A DNA stretch of 64,000 bases from Virgisporangium aliadipatigenens (GTDB lineage Bacteria > Actinomycetota > Actinomycetes > Mycobacteriales > Micromonosporaceae): the NCBI RefSeq assembly GCF_016863615.1, contig NZ_BOPF01000035.1, forward strand, positions 61,300 to 125,299, read 5' to 3'. This document shows positions 16,014-24,333 of the stretch, in pieces. Each line of letters opens with the position of its first letter. Position 1 is the first letter of the stretch. The notes below the pieces were generated by a model. The model was given only the letters and a program-made list of their open reading frames with translations. It was not told the origin of the DNA and did no database searches. The position numbers and the translations under genes were made by a program.

Positions 16014-16576
16014 GGCTGCGCCGTCGTCGCGTCGGGCAGCCTCGCGAGCACGGTGTCGGTGGCGCGGTCGAACGCGTCGCAGATTTCGCCGGCGTCGAGG
16101 TCGAACCCCGTACGCAGCCGCGCCCAGAACATCGCCGACGAGAAGTAGCGCAGGGATGCGGCGACCCGCCGCCGATCCCGTCGGTTGAGAGTCGGCGCCG
16201 TCACGTCGAGCATCGCTTCGATCGCCCGCGTGATGTAGGCCGGCTCGGCGTCGAGCGTCGGCGATATCGCGGACGCCCGTGCACCGACGTACGCATAGGC
16301 GGGCGACGCGTCGTAGGCGCGGAAGCGCTCGTGCACGGCGGCGCGGAAATCGGACACGGTCACGAATGGCGGGAGCGGGAAGCAGGTCTGCTCGATCCAG
16401 TCCGAGAGTGCGGCGAGCAGGTGCGCGCGTGTGGGGTACTGGCGGTAGATCGTGCGCTCCGAGATACCGACCTCGTCGGCGAGGGCACGATAGGAGATGT
16501 CGTCGAACGTCTGCTCGCGCAGCAGCACCGCGGCGCTCGCGAGAATAGCGGTCGCGGTGTCGACCGACTCCGCCAT
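16010..16576 (-). CDS. TetR/AcrR-family regulator (first of a tandem pair)
   Basis: A TetR-type protein of 188 residues. The HTH reads ISYRALADEVGISERTIYRQ, followed by YPTRAHLLAAL and a regulatory domain rich in aromatic residues. The ATG at 16576 overlaps the permease stop (TGATG), with a strong GGGAGGGGG ribosome-binding sequence embedded in the 3' end of the permease gene. A GTG one codon upstream is possible. It forms an operon with the NCS1 permease and the second TetR gene. Confidence 0.8.
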   Translation of the reverse strand: MAESVDTATAILASAAVLLREQTFDDISYRALADEVGISERTIYRQYPTRAHLLAALSDWIEQTCFPLPPFVTVSDFRAAVHERFRAYDASPAYAYVGARASAISPTLDAEPAYITRAIEAMLDVTAPTLNRRDRRRVAASLRYFSSAMFWARLRTGFDLDAGEICDAFDRATDTVLARLPDATTAQP

Positions 16577-18252
16577 CACGTCCCCCTCCCTCGAGAGGCC
16601 GCCCGGTGCGGCGGCCTGGTGGCTTCCGGCGGGAGCACGTAGCGATCGGAATCGTCGAGTGTGAGCGCCAGTGACGAGACGTACTGCACCTCGCCGTGCG
16701 GCCCCCGCTCGGCCGAGGCCAGCATATCCGGCCGCTCGAACGTATACCCGGTGACATGGCAGCGGAGCCGCTCGCCGGAGGGGTTGCCGTCGTCGTCGAA
16801 CAGCGGGGAGTCGATGCCGTCAGAGCGGCGGCGAAGGTAGTAACGCCCCCGCGTGGCGAGGGCCGTGACCGGCGTGGCGACGAACGCGACGCCGATCGCG
16901 ATGAGCACCGAGAACGGCTTGACGGCGGCGCCGAGCAGCCCGGCGAACGCGAGCAGCGACAGCACCGATGCGAGCCCCACCGACACGAGCCCCACCGGGT
17001 TCCAGTCGTGCAACATGCCGCGACGGAACTCGGGGAAGCGCGGCGAGATGTGCAGCACCCACTTGTTGATCGCGATATCGGTGGCGATCGTCACGAGCCA
17101 CGCCATGACGACGTTCGCGTAGAGGCTCAGCACGAAGGAGAGGAGGGTGAAGACGTCCAGCATCATGAGCGCGTATGCGATCACGAGGTTGAACAGTACG
17201 AAGATCGTGCGACCCGGGTAGTGCTTGGCCAGTCGGGTGAAGACGTTCGACCACGCGAGCGAGCCCGAGTACGCGTTCGTCACGTTGATCTTCACCTGTG
17301 CGACCACGATGAGCCCGAGGGCGAGGATGATCGCGAGCCAGTTGGGGACAAGGGCCTGGTACATCCCGACGAACTGCTTGACCGGTTCGGTCGCCTGGTG
17401 CCCGAGAGCGGGTTCGACCTTCACGAGGAGGTAGACGGCGAGAAACACCCCGATCACCTGTTTGGTGCCGCTGAAAATGACCCAACCCGGGCCGGAGAAC
17501 GCGAACGATGTCCACCACGAGCGGGCGTTCGACGGCGTGCGCGGCGGCATGGCGCGGATGTAGTCGATCTGCTCCGCCAGCTGCGGGGTGAGGGCGAAGC
17601 ACACGGCCGCGCTCGAGACGACGGCGCCGAAGCTGACCGAGCCGTCGGATTTCCCGGTGAACGACGTGAAGGCGCGCACCGCCTCGTGGTCGGAGACGAG
17701 GACCCACAGCAGCGGCAGTAGGGCGAGGGCGAGCCACAGGGGCGTGGTCCAGAAGTGCAGGCGCTCCAGCGCGCGCATGCCGTAGATGACGATCGGGATC
17801 ACGACGACGGTCGAGATGAGATAGCCGAGCCACAGCGGCATCTTTGTCGCCACCTGCAAACCCTGCGCCATGATGGCGCCCTCCAGGGCGAAGAAGATGC
17901 ACGTGAAGCCCGCGAAGACCACGGTCGTGATCATCGAGCCGTAGTAGCCGAATCCGGAGCCACGGGCGATGAGGTCGAGGTCGAGGTTGTAGCGGGCGGC
18001 GTAGTAGGCGACGGGCACGCCGACGATGACGATGACGACCGACGCGAACAGGATGCCGAGCACCGCGTTGGCGGTGCCGTGGTCGATGCCGACGCTCGCG
18101 CCGATCGAGAAATCGGCGAGGAACGCGATGGACCCGAGGGCGGTCGCTCCCACGGAGGCCGCGCTCCAGCGGCGGAAAGTACGCGGCACATAGCGGAAGG
18201 CGTAGTCCTCGAGGCTGTCCTCCGCGGCAGCGCGCGCGTTGTCCGTCGACAC
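16576..18252 (-). CDS. NCS1-family purine/cytosine-type permease
   Basis: A ~558-residue protein with about 12 hydrophobic segments, of the nucleobase:cation symporter-1 family (cytosine, allantoin, hydantoin or related substrates). Family cues are the N-terminal SLEDYAFRYVPRTFRRWSAA, TM1 GATALGSIAFLADFSIGAS, and the INVTNAYSGSLAWSN helix. The C-terminal ~80 residues are a soluble tail. GTG 18252 is preferred because AGGGG sits 8 nt upstream; an ATG at 18285 has its purine-rich stretch too close. It sits between urtE and the TetR pair, so the block probably imports nitrogen-rich compounds. The exact substrate is not predictable. Confidence 0.8.
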   Translation of the reverse strand: MSTDNARAAAEDSLEDYAFRYVPRTFRRWSAASVGATALGSIAFLADFSIGASVGIDHGTANAVLGILFASVVIVIVGVPVAYYAARYNLDLDLIARGSGFGYYGSMITTVVFAGFTCIFFALEGAIMAQGLQVATKMPLWLGYLISTVVVIPIVIYGMRALERLHFWTTPLWLALALLPLLWVLVSDHEAVRAFTSFTGKSDGSVSFGAVVSSAAVCFALTPQLAEQIDYIRAMPPRTPSNARSWWTSFAFSGPGWVIFSGTKQVIGVFLAVYLLVKVEPALGHQATEPVKQFVGMYQALVPNWLAIILALGLIVVAQVKINVTNAYSGSLAWSNVFTRLAKHYPGRTIFVLFNLVIAYALMMLDVFTLLSFVLSLYANVVMAWLVTIATDIAINKWVLHISPRFPEFRRGMLHDWNPVGLVSVGLASVLSLLAFAGLLGAAVKPFSVLIAIGVAFVATPVTALATRGRYYLRRRSDGIDSPLFDDDGNPSGERLRCHVTGYTFERPDMLASAERGPHGEVQYVSSLALTLDDSDRYVLPPEATRPPHRAASRGRGT

Positions 18253-18340
18253 AGTGGCATCCCCTAAGGCACCTGGGGTGGGCATCCTCCCGGTCCGGTG
18301 TTACGACCCTGTTGCGGGCGGGGAAGCCGGTTGTATCGGC

Positions 18341-19024
18341 TCAGATCGCCATGGCGGCTCGCACGGTGGAGACGGCTGCCGAGCCCCCCTGGTCGGTGTG
18401 TGTGACGAAGCCCGAGGCGAGCACGACGTAATGCTCGGCAGCATCGAGGGCGAAGCCGATGTGCTGCTCGACGAGCAACACGTTGATGCCCTCGCCGGCC
18501 AGTTGCACGATGGTGTGCTCGATCTCGGCGACGATCGTGGGCTGGATGCCCTCGGTCGGCTCGTCGAGGATGAGCAACTTCGGCTCGGTGATGAGGGCGC
18601 GGGCGATGGCGAGCTGCTGGCGCTGCCCGCCCGAGAGCAGGCCCGCCTTCCGGGCCGCGAACTGCTCCAGTGCGGGGAAGCGAGCCAGCTGCGCGTCGAT
18701 AAGGGCCTTTCCACGCCGGCGACCGTCGGCGACGAGCTGCAGATTCTCCAGCGTGGTGAGCTGGCTGAACGCCTGTTGACCCTGCGGCACGTACGCCATG
18801 CCGCGAGCGACCCGCTTGTTGGGGGCGAGCGAGGCGATGTCCTCGCCGTCGAAGAACACGCGGCCCTTCGTCGGCTTGATGAGCCCGATCGCGACACGCA
18901 GCAGCGTCGTCTTGCCGGCGCCGTTGTGGCCGAGCACGGCCACGACCTTTCCTGCCGGCACCGTTACCCCGTGCAGCACCCGCGTGCGCCCGTAGCCGGC
19001 CTCGATGTCGTTGAGTTCGAGCAT
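18341..19024 (-). CDS. urtE: Urea ABC transporter ATPase UrtE
   Basis: A 227-residue LivF-type ABC ATPase. Walker A is LGHNGAGKTTLLRV, signature LSGGQRQQLAIAR and Walker B LLILDEPTEGIQPTIVAEIE; the 'EPTEGIQPTIV' wording is characteristic of UrtE. ATG 19024 begins MLELNDIEAGYG and lies 1 nt after the urtD stop, so the two ATPases are coupled. It should pair with UrtD beneath the UrtB/UrtC membrane complex. Confidence 0.9.
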   Translation of the reverse strand: MLELNDIEAGYGRTRVLHGVTVPAGKVVAVLGHNGAGKTTLLRVAIGLIKPTKGRVFFDGEDIASLAPNKRVARGMAYVPQGQQAFSQLTTLENLQLVADGRRRGKALIDAQLARFPALEQFAARKAGLLSGGQRQQLAIARALITEPKLLILDEPTEGIQPTIVAEIEHTIVQLAGEGINVLLVEQHIGFALDAAEHYVVLASGFVTHTDQGGSAAVSTVRAAMAI

Positions 19025-19025
19025 G

Positions 19026-19892
19026 TCAGTCCTCCTGCTGCTGCGTCCCGGCCGCAGTCTGCGGCGAGCCTGCGAGTCCGACCGCTGACACTGCGGGCGA
19101 GCTTGCGAGTCCGACCGCTGACACATCGGGCACGACCGACATGGCGGCCGTGGTCGCGGCTCCCGCGGTGCCCAGGTAGACCTCCTGCACCCTGGGGTCG
19201 GCCTGCACCTCGGCCACCGTGCCGTGCGAGAGCACCTTGCCCTGGTGCAGCACCGTCACGCGCGTGGCGAAGCGGCGCATGAAGTCCATGTCGTGCTCGA
19301 CCACCAGCACGATGCGCTTCGCCGCGACCCGCTGCAGGAGTTCGCCGGTCGCGGTGCGCTCGTCCTGGCTCATGCCGGCGACGGGCTCGTCGAGCAGCAG
19401 CACCTTCGCGTCCTGCACGAGCAGCATCGCGATCTCCAGCCACTGCTTCTGGCCGTGCGACAGGATGCCGGCCGGCGTGGCCAGTTCGTCGGCGAGTCCG
19501 GTCTCCTCGAGCGCCTGCACGATCGAGGGGTCGACGTCCCGCCGGGTCCGTAGCAGCGCGGCCCAGTGGCGGTGGCGTCCCGCGGCGATGTCGAGGTTCT
19601 GCAGTACCGAGAGTTCGTTGAAGACGCTCGCGGTCTGGAAGGTGCGGCCGACCCCGAGCCGGACGATCTTGTGCACCGGCCTGCCGAGCAGCTCCTGCTC
19701 GCCGAGCCTCGCCGAACCGGTGGCCGCAGCGAGCCCCGTGATGGCGTCGATGCAGGTCGTCTTGCCGGCGCCGTTCGGGCCGATGAGGAACCGGACCTCG
19801 CCGGGGTGCGCGTCGAAGGAGACGCCGCCGACCGCGACGAAGCCCGAGAACTCGACGTGGAGATCGGTGACGACGAGCGATGCATCGGTCAC
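19026..19892 (-). CDS. urtD: Urea ABC transporter ATPase UrtD
   Basis: A 288-residue LivG-type ABC ATPase with Walker A IGPNGAGKTTCIDAI, the UrtD-typical signature ILSHGQKQWLEIAMLL and Walker B VLLLDEPVAGMSQDE. GTG 19892 overlaps the urtC stop (GTGA). The last ~45 residues exceed the usual UrtD length and contain a tandem 11-residue repeat (VSAVGLASSPA / VSAVGLAGSPQ) encoded by a direct DNA repeat. This tail is unlikely to affect ATPase function and looks like a repeat invading the 3' end. Confidence 0.88.
   Translation of the reverse strand: MTDASLVVTDLHVEFSGFVAVGGVSFDAHPGEVRFLIGPNGAGKTTCIDAITGLAAATGSARLGEQELLGRPVHKIVRLGVGRTFQTASVFNELSVLQNLDIAAGRHRHWAALLRTRRDVDPSIVQALEETGLADELATPAGILSHGQKQWLEIAMLLVQDAKVLLLDEPVAGMSQDERTATGELLQRVAAKRIVLVVEHDMDFMRRFATRVTVLHQGKVLSHGTVAEVQADPRVQEVYLGTAGAATTAAMSVVPDVSAVGLASSPAVSAVGLAGSPQTAAGTQQQED
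19072..19124. repeat. Direct repeat (2 x 33 bp period) at the 3' end of urtD
   Basis: The 20-mer GCGAGTCCGACCGCTGACAC occurs at 19072-19091 and again at 19105-19124, with similar preceding bases (GAGCCT / GAGCTT). The 33-bp period keeps the urtD frame open and encodes the 11-residue repeats at its C-terminus. It may be a dispersed intergenic repeat unit that has been translated. Confidence 0.7.
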
Positions 19893-20983
19893 GACTTCGC
19901 CTCCTCGAGCTGCAGGGTGGCGGTTGCGGCTGCCGGCTGTTCGCCGGGGCTCCGGCGCGCTGCCGTGAACCTGGCGAGCACCGACGACAATCCGTTCGGC
20001 AGGAAGAGGATGACGACGATGAACAACGCGCCGATGATGTAGGTCCAGCCGTCGGGCCAGGTGGAGCCGAGGCTCGACTGCCCCCATCCGACCGCCATCG
20101 CGCCGAGCGCGGGGCCGAAGAGCGAGGCGCGGCCACCGAAGGCAACGCCCGCGATCATGAGGATCGAGGCGGCAGCGCCGATTTCGGCCGGGGTGATGAT
20201 GCCGACGATGGGTACGAACATCGCGCCGCCGATGCTTGCCATCAGCGCCGCGCCGACGAAGGCGACGAGCTTGACGTTGGCCGGGTCGTAGCCGAGGAAG
20301 CGCACGCGCTCCTCGGCGTCCCGGGTGGCGACGAGGAGTTCACCGAAGCGGCTGCGGTAGAGCTGCCGAACCACGAGCAGGCACACGACCAGCAGCGCGG
20401 CCGTGATGAGGTACACCAGCTTCCGGTTCGCCGGGTCGTCGAGCACGAAACCGAAGAAGTACTTGAAGTCGCTGAGCCCCGTGTCGCCGCCGGTCTCGCG
20501 GATCGTGGAGCTGATCAGGGTGGCGAGCGCGACAGCCAGCGCCTGCGTCAGGATCGCGAAGTACGCGCCCTTCACGCGGCGCTTGAACAGCGCGTAGCCG
20601 AGGAGGCCCGCCACGATCACCGGGAGCAGCACGATCGCCAGCAGGGTGAACGCCGCGCTGCGGAACGGCTCCCAGAACGCCGGGAGCGGCGCGAGCGGGT
20701 CGTAGAGCACCATGAACCCCGGGACCCCGTCACCGGCGGTTTCCAGCGTGAGGTGCATGGCCATCGAGTAGGCACCGAGGGCGAAGAACACCCCCTGCCC
20801 CATCACGAGCATCCCGCCTCGGCCCCACGCCAGGCCGATGCCGACGGCGGCCATCGCCCAGCAGCAGTACTTGCCGAGGTTGCCGAGCCAGTGATCGGTG
20901 AGCAACAGGGGAGCGACCCCGAGGAGCAGGAGGGCGAACGCCCCGATGCCGAAGAGGGAGAGCCGTGGCCTCAACTTGGTCAT
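19889..20983 (-). CDS. urtC: Urea ABC transporter permease UrtC
   Basis: A 364-residue LivM-type permease with about ten hydrophobic segments. UrtC features include the N-terminal LGKYCCWAMAAVGIGLAWG, GGMLVMGQGVFFALGAYSMA, SDFKYFFGF and FGRASLFGPALG-like GGRASLFGPALGA segments. ATG 20983 overlaps the urtB stop (ATGA). It forms the membrane channel with UrtB. Confidence 0.9.
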   Translation of the reverse strand: MTKLRPRLSLFGIGAFALLLLGVAPLLLTDHWLGNLGKYCCWAMAAVGIGLAWGRGGMLVMGQGVFFALGAYSMAMHLTLETAGDGVPGFMVLYDPLAPLPAFWEPFRSAAFTLLAIVLLPVIVAGLLGYALFKRRVKGAYFAILTQALAVALATLISSTIRETGGDTGLSDFKYFFGFVLDDPANRKLVYLITAALLVVCLLVVRQLYRSRFGELLVATRDAEERVRFLGYDPANVKLVAFVGAALMASIGGAMFVPIVGIITPAEIGAAASILMIAGVAFGGRASLFGPALGAMAVGWGQSSLGSTWPDGWTYIIGALFIVVILFLPNGLSSVLARFTAARRSPGEQPAAATATLQLEEAKS

Positions 20984-21864
20984 ACCAGACTCCTGGTTCG
21001 CACCGTGAACAGGCCCTGCGGGCGCAGTTGCAGGAAGACGATCACGAGGATGAAGGCAAGCACCTGCGCGAGGCTGCCGGTCGTCCAGTAGGCGAAGTAC
21101 GACAGGACGACGCCCACTGCCCACGCGGCGACGACGGTGCCCTTGAGCTGGCCGATGCCGCCGGCGGCGACGACGAGAAAGGCCGGGATGATGTACTGCG
21201 TGCCCATCTGGGAGTTCGTTCCGCCGATGAGCGAGGCGGCCACTCCGGCGATCCCGGCCAGCCCCGACCCCACGAAGAAGGTCAGGCGGTCGACGGTTCG
21301 GGTGGAGATCCCCGTGACCTCGGCGAGGTCCCGGTTCTGCACGGTCGCCCGGATGCGGCGGCCGAACGCGGTGGACTTGAGCCAGACCGAAAGCGCCGCG
21401 ACGCAGACGGTCGCGAGCAGGATGGTGAACACCTGCCGCAGCGGCCAGTCGTAGCCGAAGACGGTCACCTGCCCGTTGAGCCACCCCGGCTTCTCCACCG
21501 GGACACCCTGGGACGGAAAGATCTGTAGTGCCGCCTGCTGCAGGATCAGGCCGACACCGACCGTGACGAGCAGGGTGTCGAGCGGCCTGTGGTACATCCA
21601 TCGGATGATGCTGACCTCCAGCAGGAGGCCGAACAGTCCCGCGACGACGAACGCAACCGGCAGTGCGACGGGGATCGACAGGTCGCTGGAGCCGATGACC
21701 TGCTGGACCAGGTAGGCGGTGAAGGCGCCGATCATGAGGAACTCGCCGTGGGCCATGTTGATCACGCCCATCTGACCGAAGGTGAGCGAGAGGCCGAGCG
21801 CGGCGAGCAGGAGCAGCGCGCCCTGTGCGCTGCCGTTCAGCAGGGGTGAGATCAGAGCGTCCAC
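20980..21864 (-). CDS. urtB: Urea ABC transporter permease UrtB
   Basis: A 294-residue LivH-type permease. It shows GLSLTFGQMGVINMAHGEFL near the N-terminus, ATVQNRDLAEVTGISTRTVD in the cytoplasmic loop, and GGTNSQMGTQYIIPAFLVVA typical of UrtB. It starts 79 bp downstream of urtA and overlaps urtC by 4 nt. The set urtABCDE is complete and in the canonical order. Confidence 0.9.
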   Translation of the reverse strand: MDALISPLLNGSAQGALLLLAALGLSLTFGQMGVINMAHGEFLMIGAFTAYLVQQVIGSSDLSIPVALPVAFVVAGLFGLLLEVSIIRWMYHRPLDTLLVTVGVGLILQQAALQIFPSQGVPVEKPGWLNGQVTVFGYDWPLRQVFTILLATVCVAALSVWLKSTAFGRRIRATVQNRDLAEVTGISTRTVDRLTFFVGSGLAGIAGVAASLIGGTNSQMGTQYIIPAFLVVAAGGIGQLKGTVVAAWAVGVVLSYFAYWTTGSLAQVLAFILVIVFLQLRPQGLFTVRTRSLV

Positions 21865-21943
21865 GTGCTCTCGCTCTCTGTGCGGGGGCGGGGTTGCCTG
21901 CCGCGTGCGACACGCAACCCCGCGTCCGGGTAGGGATGGGCGG

Positions 21944-23239
21944 TCAGCCCGCGGCTTTCACGAGCTGGTCGCGGATGTTCGCCGGGAACCAGTCGTAGCC
22001 CTTGAGGAACGGGTCGGGCTTGATGAACGTGCCGGAGGACCAGACGATGTCGAACTGGTTGCTGGCGTTGATCCGGCCGATGTTGCCCGGCTTGGAGATG
22101 TGGTGGTTTTCGCCGTCGAGCGTGACGGTGCCCTCCGGTGCGGCGAACGTGATGGTGTTCTTCTTCGCCGCGGCGTTCACCGCGTCGACGTCGAACGAGC
22201 CGGCCGCCTCGACCAGAGCCTTGTACAGGTACAGCGAGATGTAGGCGGCCTCCATCGGATCGGAGGTGACGCCGCTGCTCTTCGGGTAGGCCTTCCAGCT
22301 GTCGATGAACTTCTGGTTGGTGTCGGTCTTGAGCGACTGGAAGTAGTTCCACGATGCGTAGTGGCCGGTCACCTCGTGGCCCATGGCCGGCGCCTCCTCC
22401 TCGGCGATGGACACCGAGATGATCGGCGTCGTCGCCGCGGTGAGGCCGGCGTCGTAGTAGGCCTTGATGAAGCCGACGTTCGACGAGCCGTTGATGGTGT
22501 TGAAGATGAAGTCGGGCTTGGCCGCCTTGATCTTCGCCACCTGGGTGGTCCAGTCGTCCTTGTCCAGCGGCACGTACTCCTCACCGACGATCTCGATGCC
22601 GAGCTTCGCGGCGTAGAGCTTGATGATCGCGTTCGCGGTGCGCGGGAAGACGTAGTCGCTGCCGGCGAGGAAGAGCTTCTTCACCCCCTTGGAGGCGAGG
22701 AAGTCCATCGCCGGGATGATCTGCTGGTTGGTGGTCGCACCGGTGTAGTAGATGTTCGGCGACGCCTCGAGGCCCTCGTACTGCACCGGGTAGAAGAAGA
22801 GGCCGTTGTGCTTCTCGACGACCGGCTTGACGGCCTTACGGGAGGACGAGGTCCAGCCGCCGAAGATCGCGCCGACGCAGTCCTGGGTGAGTAGCTTCTC
22901 GGTCTTCTCCGCGAAGGTGGGCCAGTCGGTGGCGCCGTCTTCCTGAACGTACTGGATCTTCTTTCCGAGGATGCCGCCGGCGGCGTTGATCTCATCGGCG
23001 GCCATGTGCAGCACGTTGGAGACGGTCTTCTCAGAGATCGCCATGCCGCCGGTGAGTGAGTTGAGGAAGCCGAGCTTGACGGTGCTGCCGGAGGTGTCGA
23101 CACAGCTGCGTGCGCTCGACTTGCCGCCGCCCGTGTCGTCGCCTACGCGGGCGCCGCAGCCGGCGAGCACGAGGGCGACGGTCGTCGCGAAGGCGCCCGT
23201 GGCCACAAGCGTGCGCAGCCGCTTGCTGGTGGTGGACAT
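21944..23239 (-). CDS. urtA: Urea ABC transporter substrate-binding lipoprotein UrtA
   Basis: A 431-residue periplasmic-type binding protein anchored as a lipoprotein (lipobox LVLAGCG after a KRLRTLVATGAFATT signal). Diagnostic UrtA stretches are TVKLGFLNSLTGGMAISEKT, FYPVQYEGLEASPNIYYTGA and SYLTDPM-like VTSDPMEAAYISLYLYKAL. ATG 23239 is used because it gives a standard signal peptide; the frame is open 17 codons further but only from TTG. It is the first gene of the operon and is preceded by a ~285-bp AT-richer leader. Specificity for urea rather than short-chain amides is inferred from these motifs. Confidence 0.9.
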   Translation of the reverse strand: MSTTSKRLRTLVATGAFATTVALVLAGCGARVGDDTGGGKSSARSCVDTSGSTVKLGFLNSLTGGMAISEKTVSNVLHMAADEINAAGGILGKKIQYVQEDGATDWPTFAEKTEKLLTQDCVGAIFGGWTSSSRKAVKPVVEKHNGLFFYPVQYEGLEASPNIYYTGATTNQQIIPAMDFLASKGVKKLFLAGSDYVFPRTANAIIKLYAAKLGIEIVGEEYVPLDKDDWTTQVAKIKAAKPDFIFNTINGSSNVGFIKAYYDAGLTAATTPIISVSIAEEEAPAMGHEVTGHYASWNYFQSLKTDTNQKFIDSWKAYPKSSGVTSDPMEAAYISLYLYKALVEAAGSFDVDAVNAAAKKNTITFAAPEGTVTLDGENHHISKPGNIGRINASNQFDIVWSSGTFIKPDPFLKGYDWFPANIRDQLVKAAG

Positions 23240-23524
23240 ATTGGAACTCCGTTCCTGGGAAGGAAGCGTGCCGCCGGGGTCGCGGCACAACGGATGGTGT
23301 GGATGTCATGTCCCGGGCCGACCCGCCGACGTTGCGAGCGCCCCAGCCCGGCGTCGCCAGCGATGGGTAACCGGTTGCTGCAGGTGAGAGCAGATTGATA
23401 GCGGGTCATTACTCTGACATTTCTCGACTATTCCAACTCTGTAACCGCCGCTTCAAAATGAGGGGCAAAAGGCCTTGGAAAACGCATAAAATGGTTGAAA
23501 GGCTATGTCACAACGCTGTCATGC
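23240..23524 (-). promoter_or_regulatory. Upstream region of urtA with a possible GlnR-type box
   Basis: This noncoding stretch is distinctly AT-richer than its surroundings at 23395-23520. On the minus strand 23430-23445 reads GTTAC, six bases, GGAAT, close to the actinobacterial GlnR half-site pair GTnAC-n6-GnAAC. A TGAC/GTCA inverted pair lies next to it. Nitrogen control of a urea transporter would be expected, but the match is imperfect. Confidence 0.35.
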
Positions 23525-24190
23525 CTAAGGGTGGCCCGACGAACGTGGCACAGTTCTGACATCTGGGGAGGCCGGTGCGCTCCGCTCCTCCGAGGTCGAG
23601 AGGATGTTGCGCACCGGTCGCGCGTGCCGGGGCGGAGCGGTTCGTGGCGGTGCCGTTGTCGACGGCGCCGACGTTGCGCCGGTGCGACCGGAATTCGCTG
23701 ACGTGGCGATGCGGGCTGCCGCGGCGCACGCGGCCGGGTGTGCGGTGTATTTCCCCGTGGTGCCGCACCGGCAGGGCCGGGCACGGTAGAGGCCGTTACG
23801 GCGTCGAGCGATCGGTCGGGTCGTCGTGGGCGACGGTGCGCCGGTGCCGGCGGGCGGTCCGGTCGGGCCGCTGCACGCCGCCCGACCGGTGTGGCGGGGC
23901 GGCGTGCTGACGCTGTCGGTGGCGAGGTGTTCGGTGCGTTGCCGGATCAGCGTGCGGAGCTGTTCGACATCGGCGGCACCCTTCCGGGCGTCGTGTCCGT
24001 CCACAGTGGACAGTACTGCCCCTTGAGCCGGATGCCGACACCTGGCGCTGGTGACCAGCGGCGCCACCCGGACGGTGCTGAACACCACGGCGCAGACGCC
24101 CAGGAACAGCGCGCAGGTGGCCAGCAGCTTCCAGTAGTGGCGCACCCGCACCGGTATCCGGTGAACCAGTCGACTGCGAGGCTCGGCCAT
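23525..24190 (-). CDS. Hypothetical membrane-anchored protein, possibly degraded
   Basis: The N-terminal third looks like genuine protein: MAEPRSRLVHRIPVRVRHYW, then a transmembrane segment KLLATCALFLGVCAVVFSTV, then an extracytoplasmic part with good third-position GC. From about residue 75 the sequence becomes Arg/Pro/Thr-rich and loses protein character, which suggests a frameshift. The ATG at 24190 overlaps the stop of the upstream fragment (TGATG), so the two were once an operon. No family is recognised. It could be the anchor of a larger protein that has decayed. Confidence 0.35.
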   Translation of the reverse strand: MAEPRSRLVHRIPVRVRHYWKLLATCALFLGVCAVVFSTVRVAPLVTSARCRHPAQGAVLSTVDGHDARKGAADVEQLRTLIRQRTEHLATDSVSTPPRHTGRAACSGPTGPPAGTGAPSPTTTRPIARRRNGLYRARPCRCGTTGKYTAHPAACAAAARIATSANSGRTGATSAPSTTAPPRTAPPRHARPVRNILSTSEERSAPASPDVRTVPRSSGHP

Positions 24191-24333
24191 CACAGGTCTG
24201 TCTGGTCGTAGCCGGTCAGGACGGTCACCCGTTGGCCGCCGGTGCGCTCGCCCAGAGCCGAGATGAGCTGACCCGGTTCATGGCCCTTCTTGAGCTTGAC
24301 GGTGTACATCAGCTCGCTCAGCGCACCGGCGCT
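24190..24333 (-). pseudogene. 3' end fragment of a gene, possibly DUF4956-type
   Basis: Directly after the stop codon of the GlxA-type gene an open frame encodes SAGALSELMYTVKLKKGHEP, then GQLISALGERTGGQRVTVLT and GYDQTDL, ending at 24190. It has no proper start and its upstream frame begins at the neighbour's TGA, so it is a truncated tail. The 'YTV+L+KG..P..L...L' style resembles the C-terminus of DUF4956 membrane proteins, but I would not insist on that. Confidence 0.3.

Noticed and set aside
19072..19124. Possible CRISPR-like repeat
   Set aside because: Only two copies with a 13-bp interval inside a coding sequence, and no cas genes in the window.
23604..23789. Small plus-strand open frame (MLRTGRACRGG...) in the gap upstream of urtA
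   Set aside because: It has some protein-like wording but no ribosome-binding site and lies antisense to the partly convincing membrane-anchored gene; evidence is insufficient.
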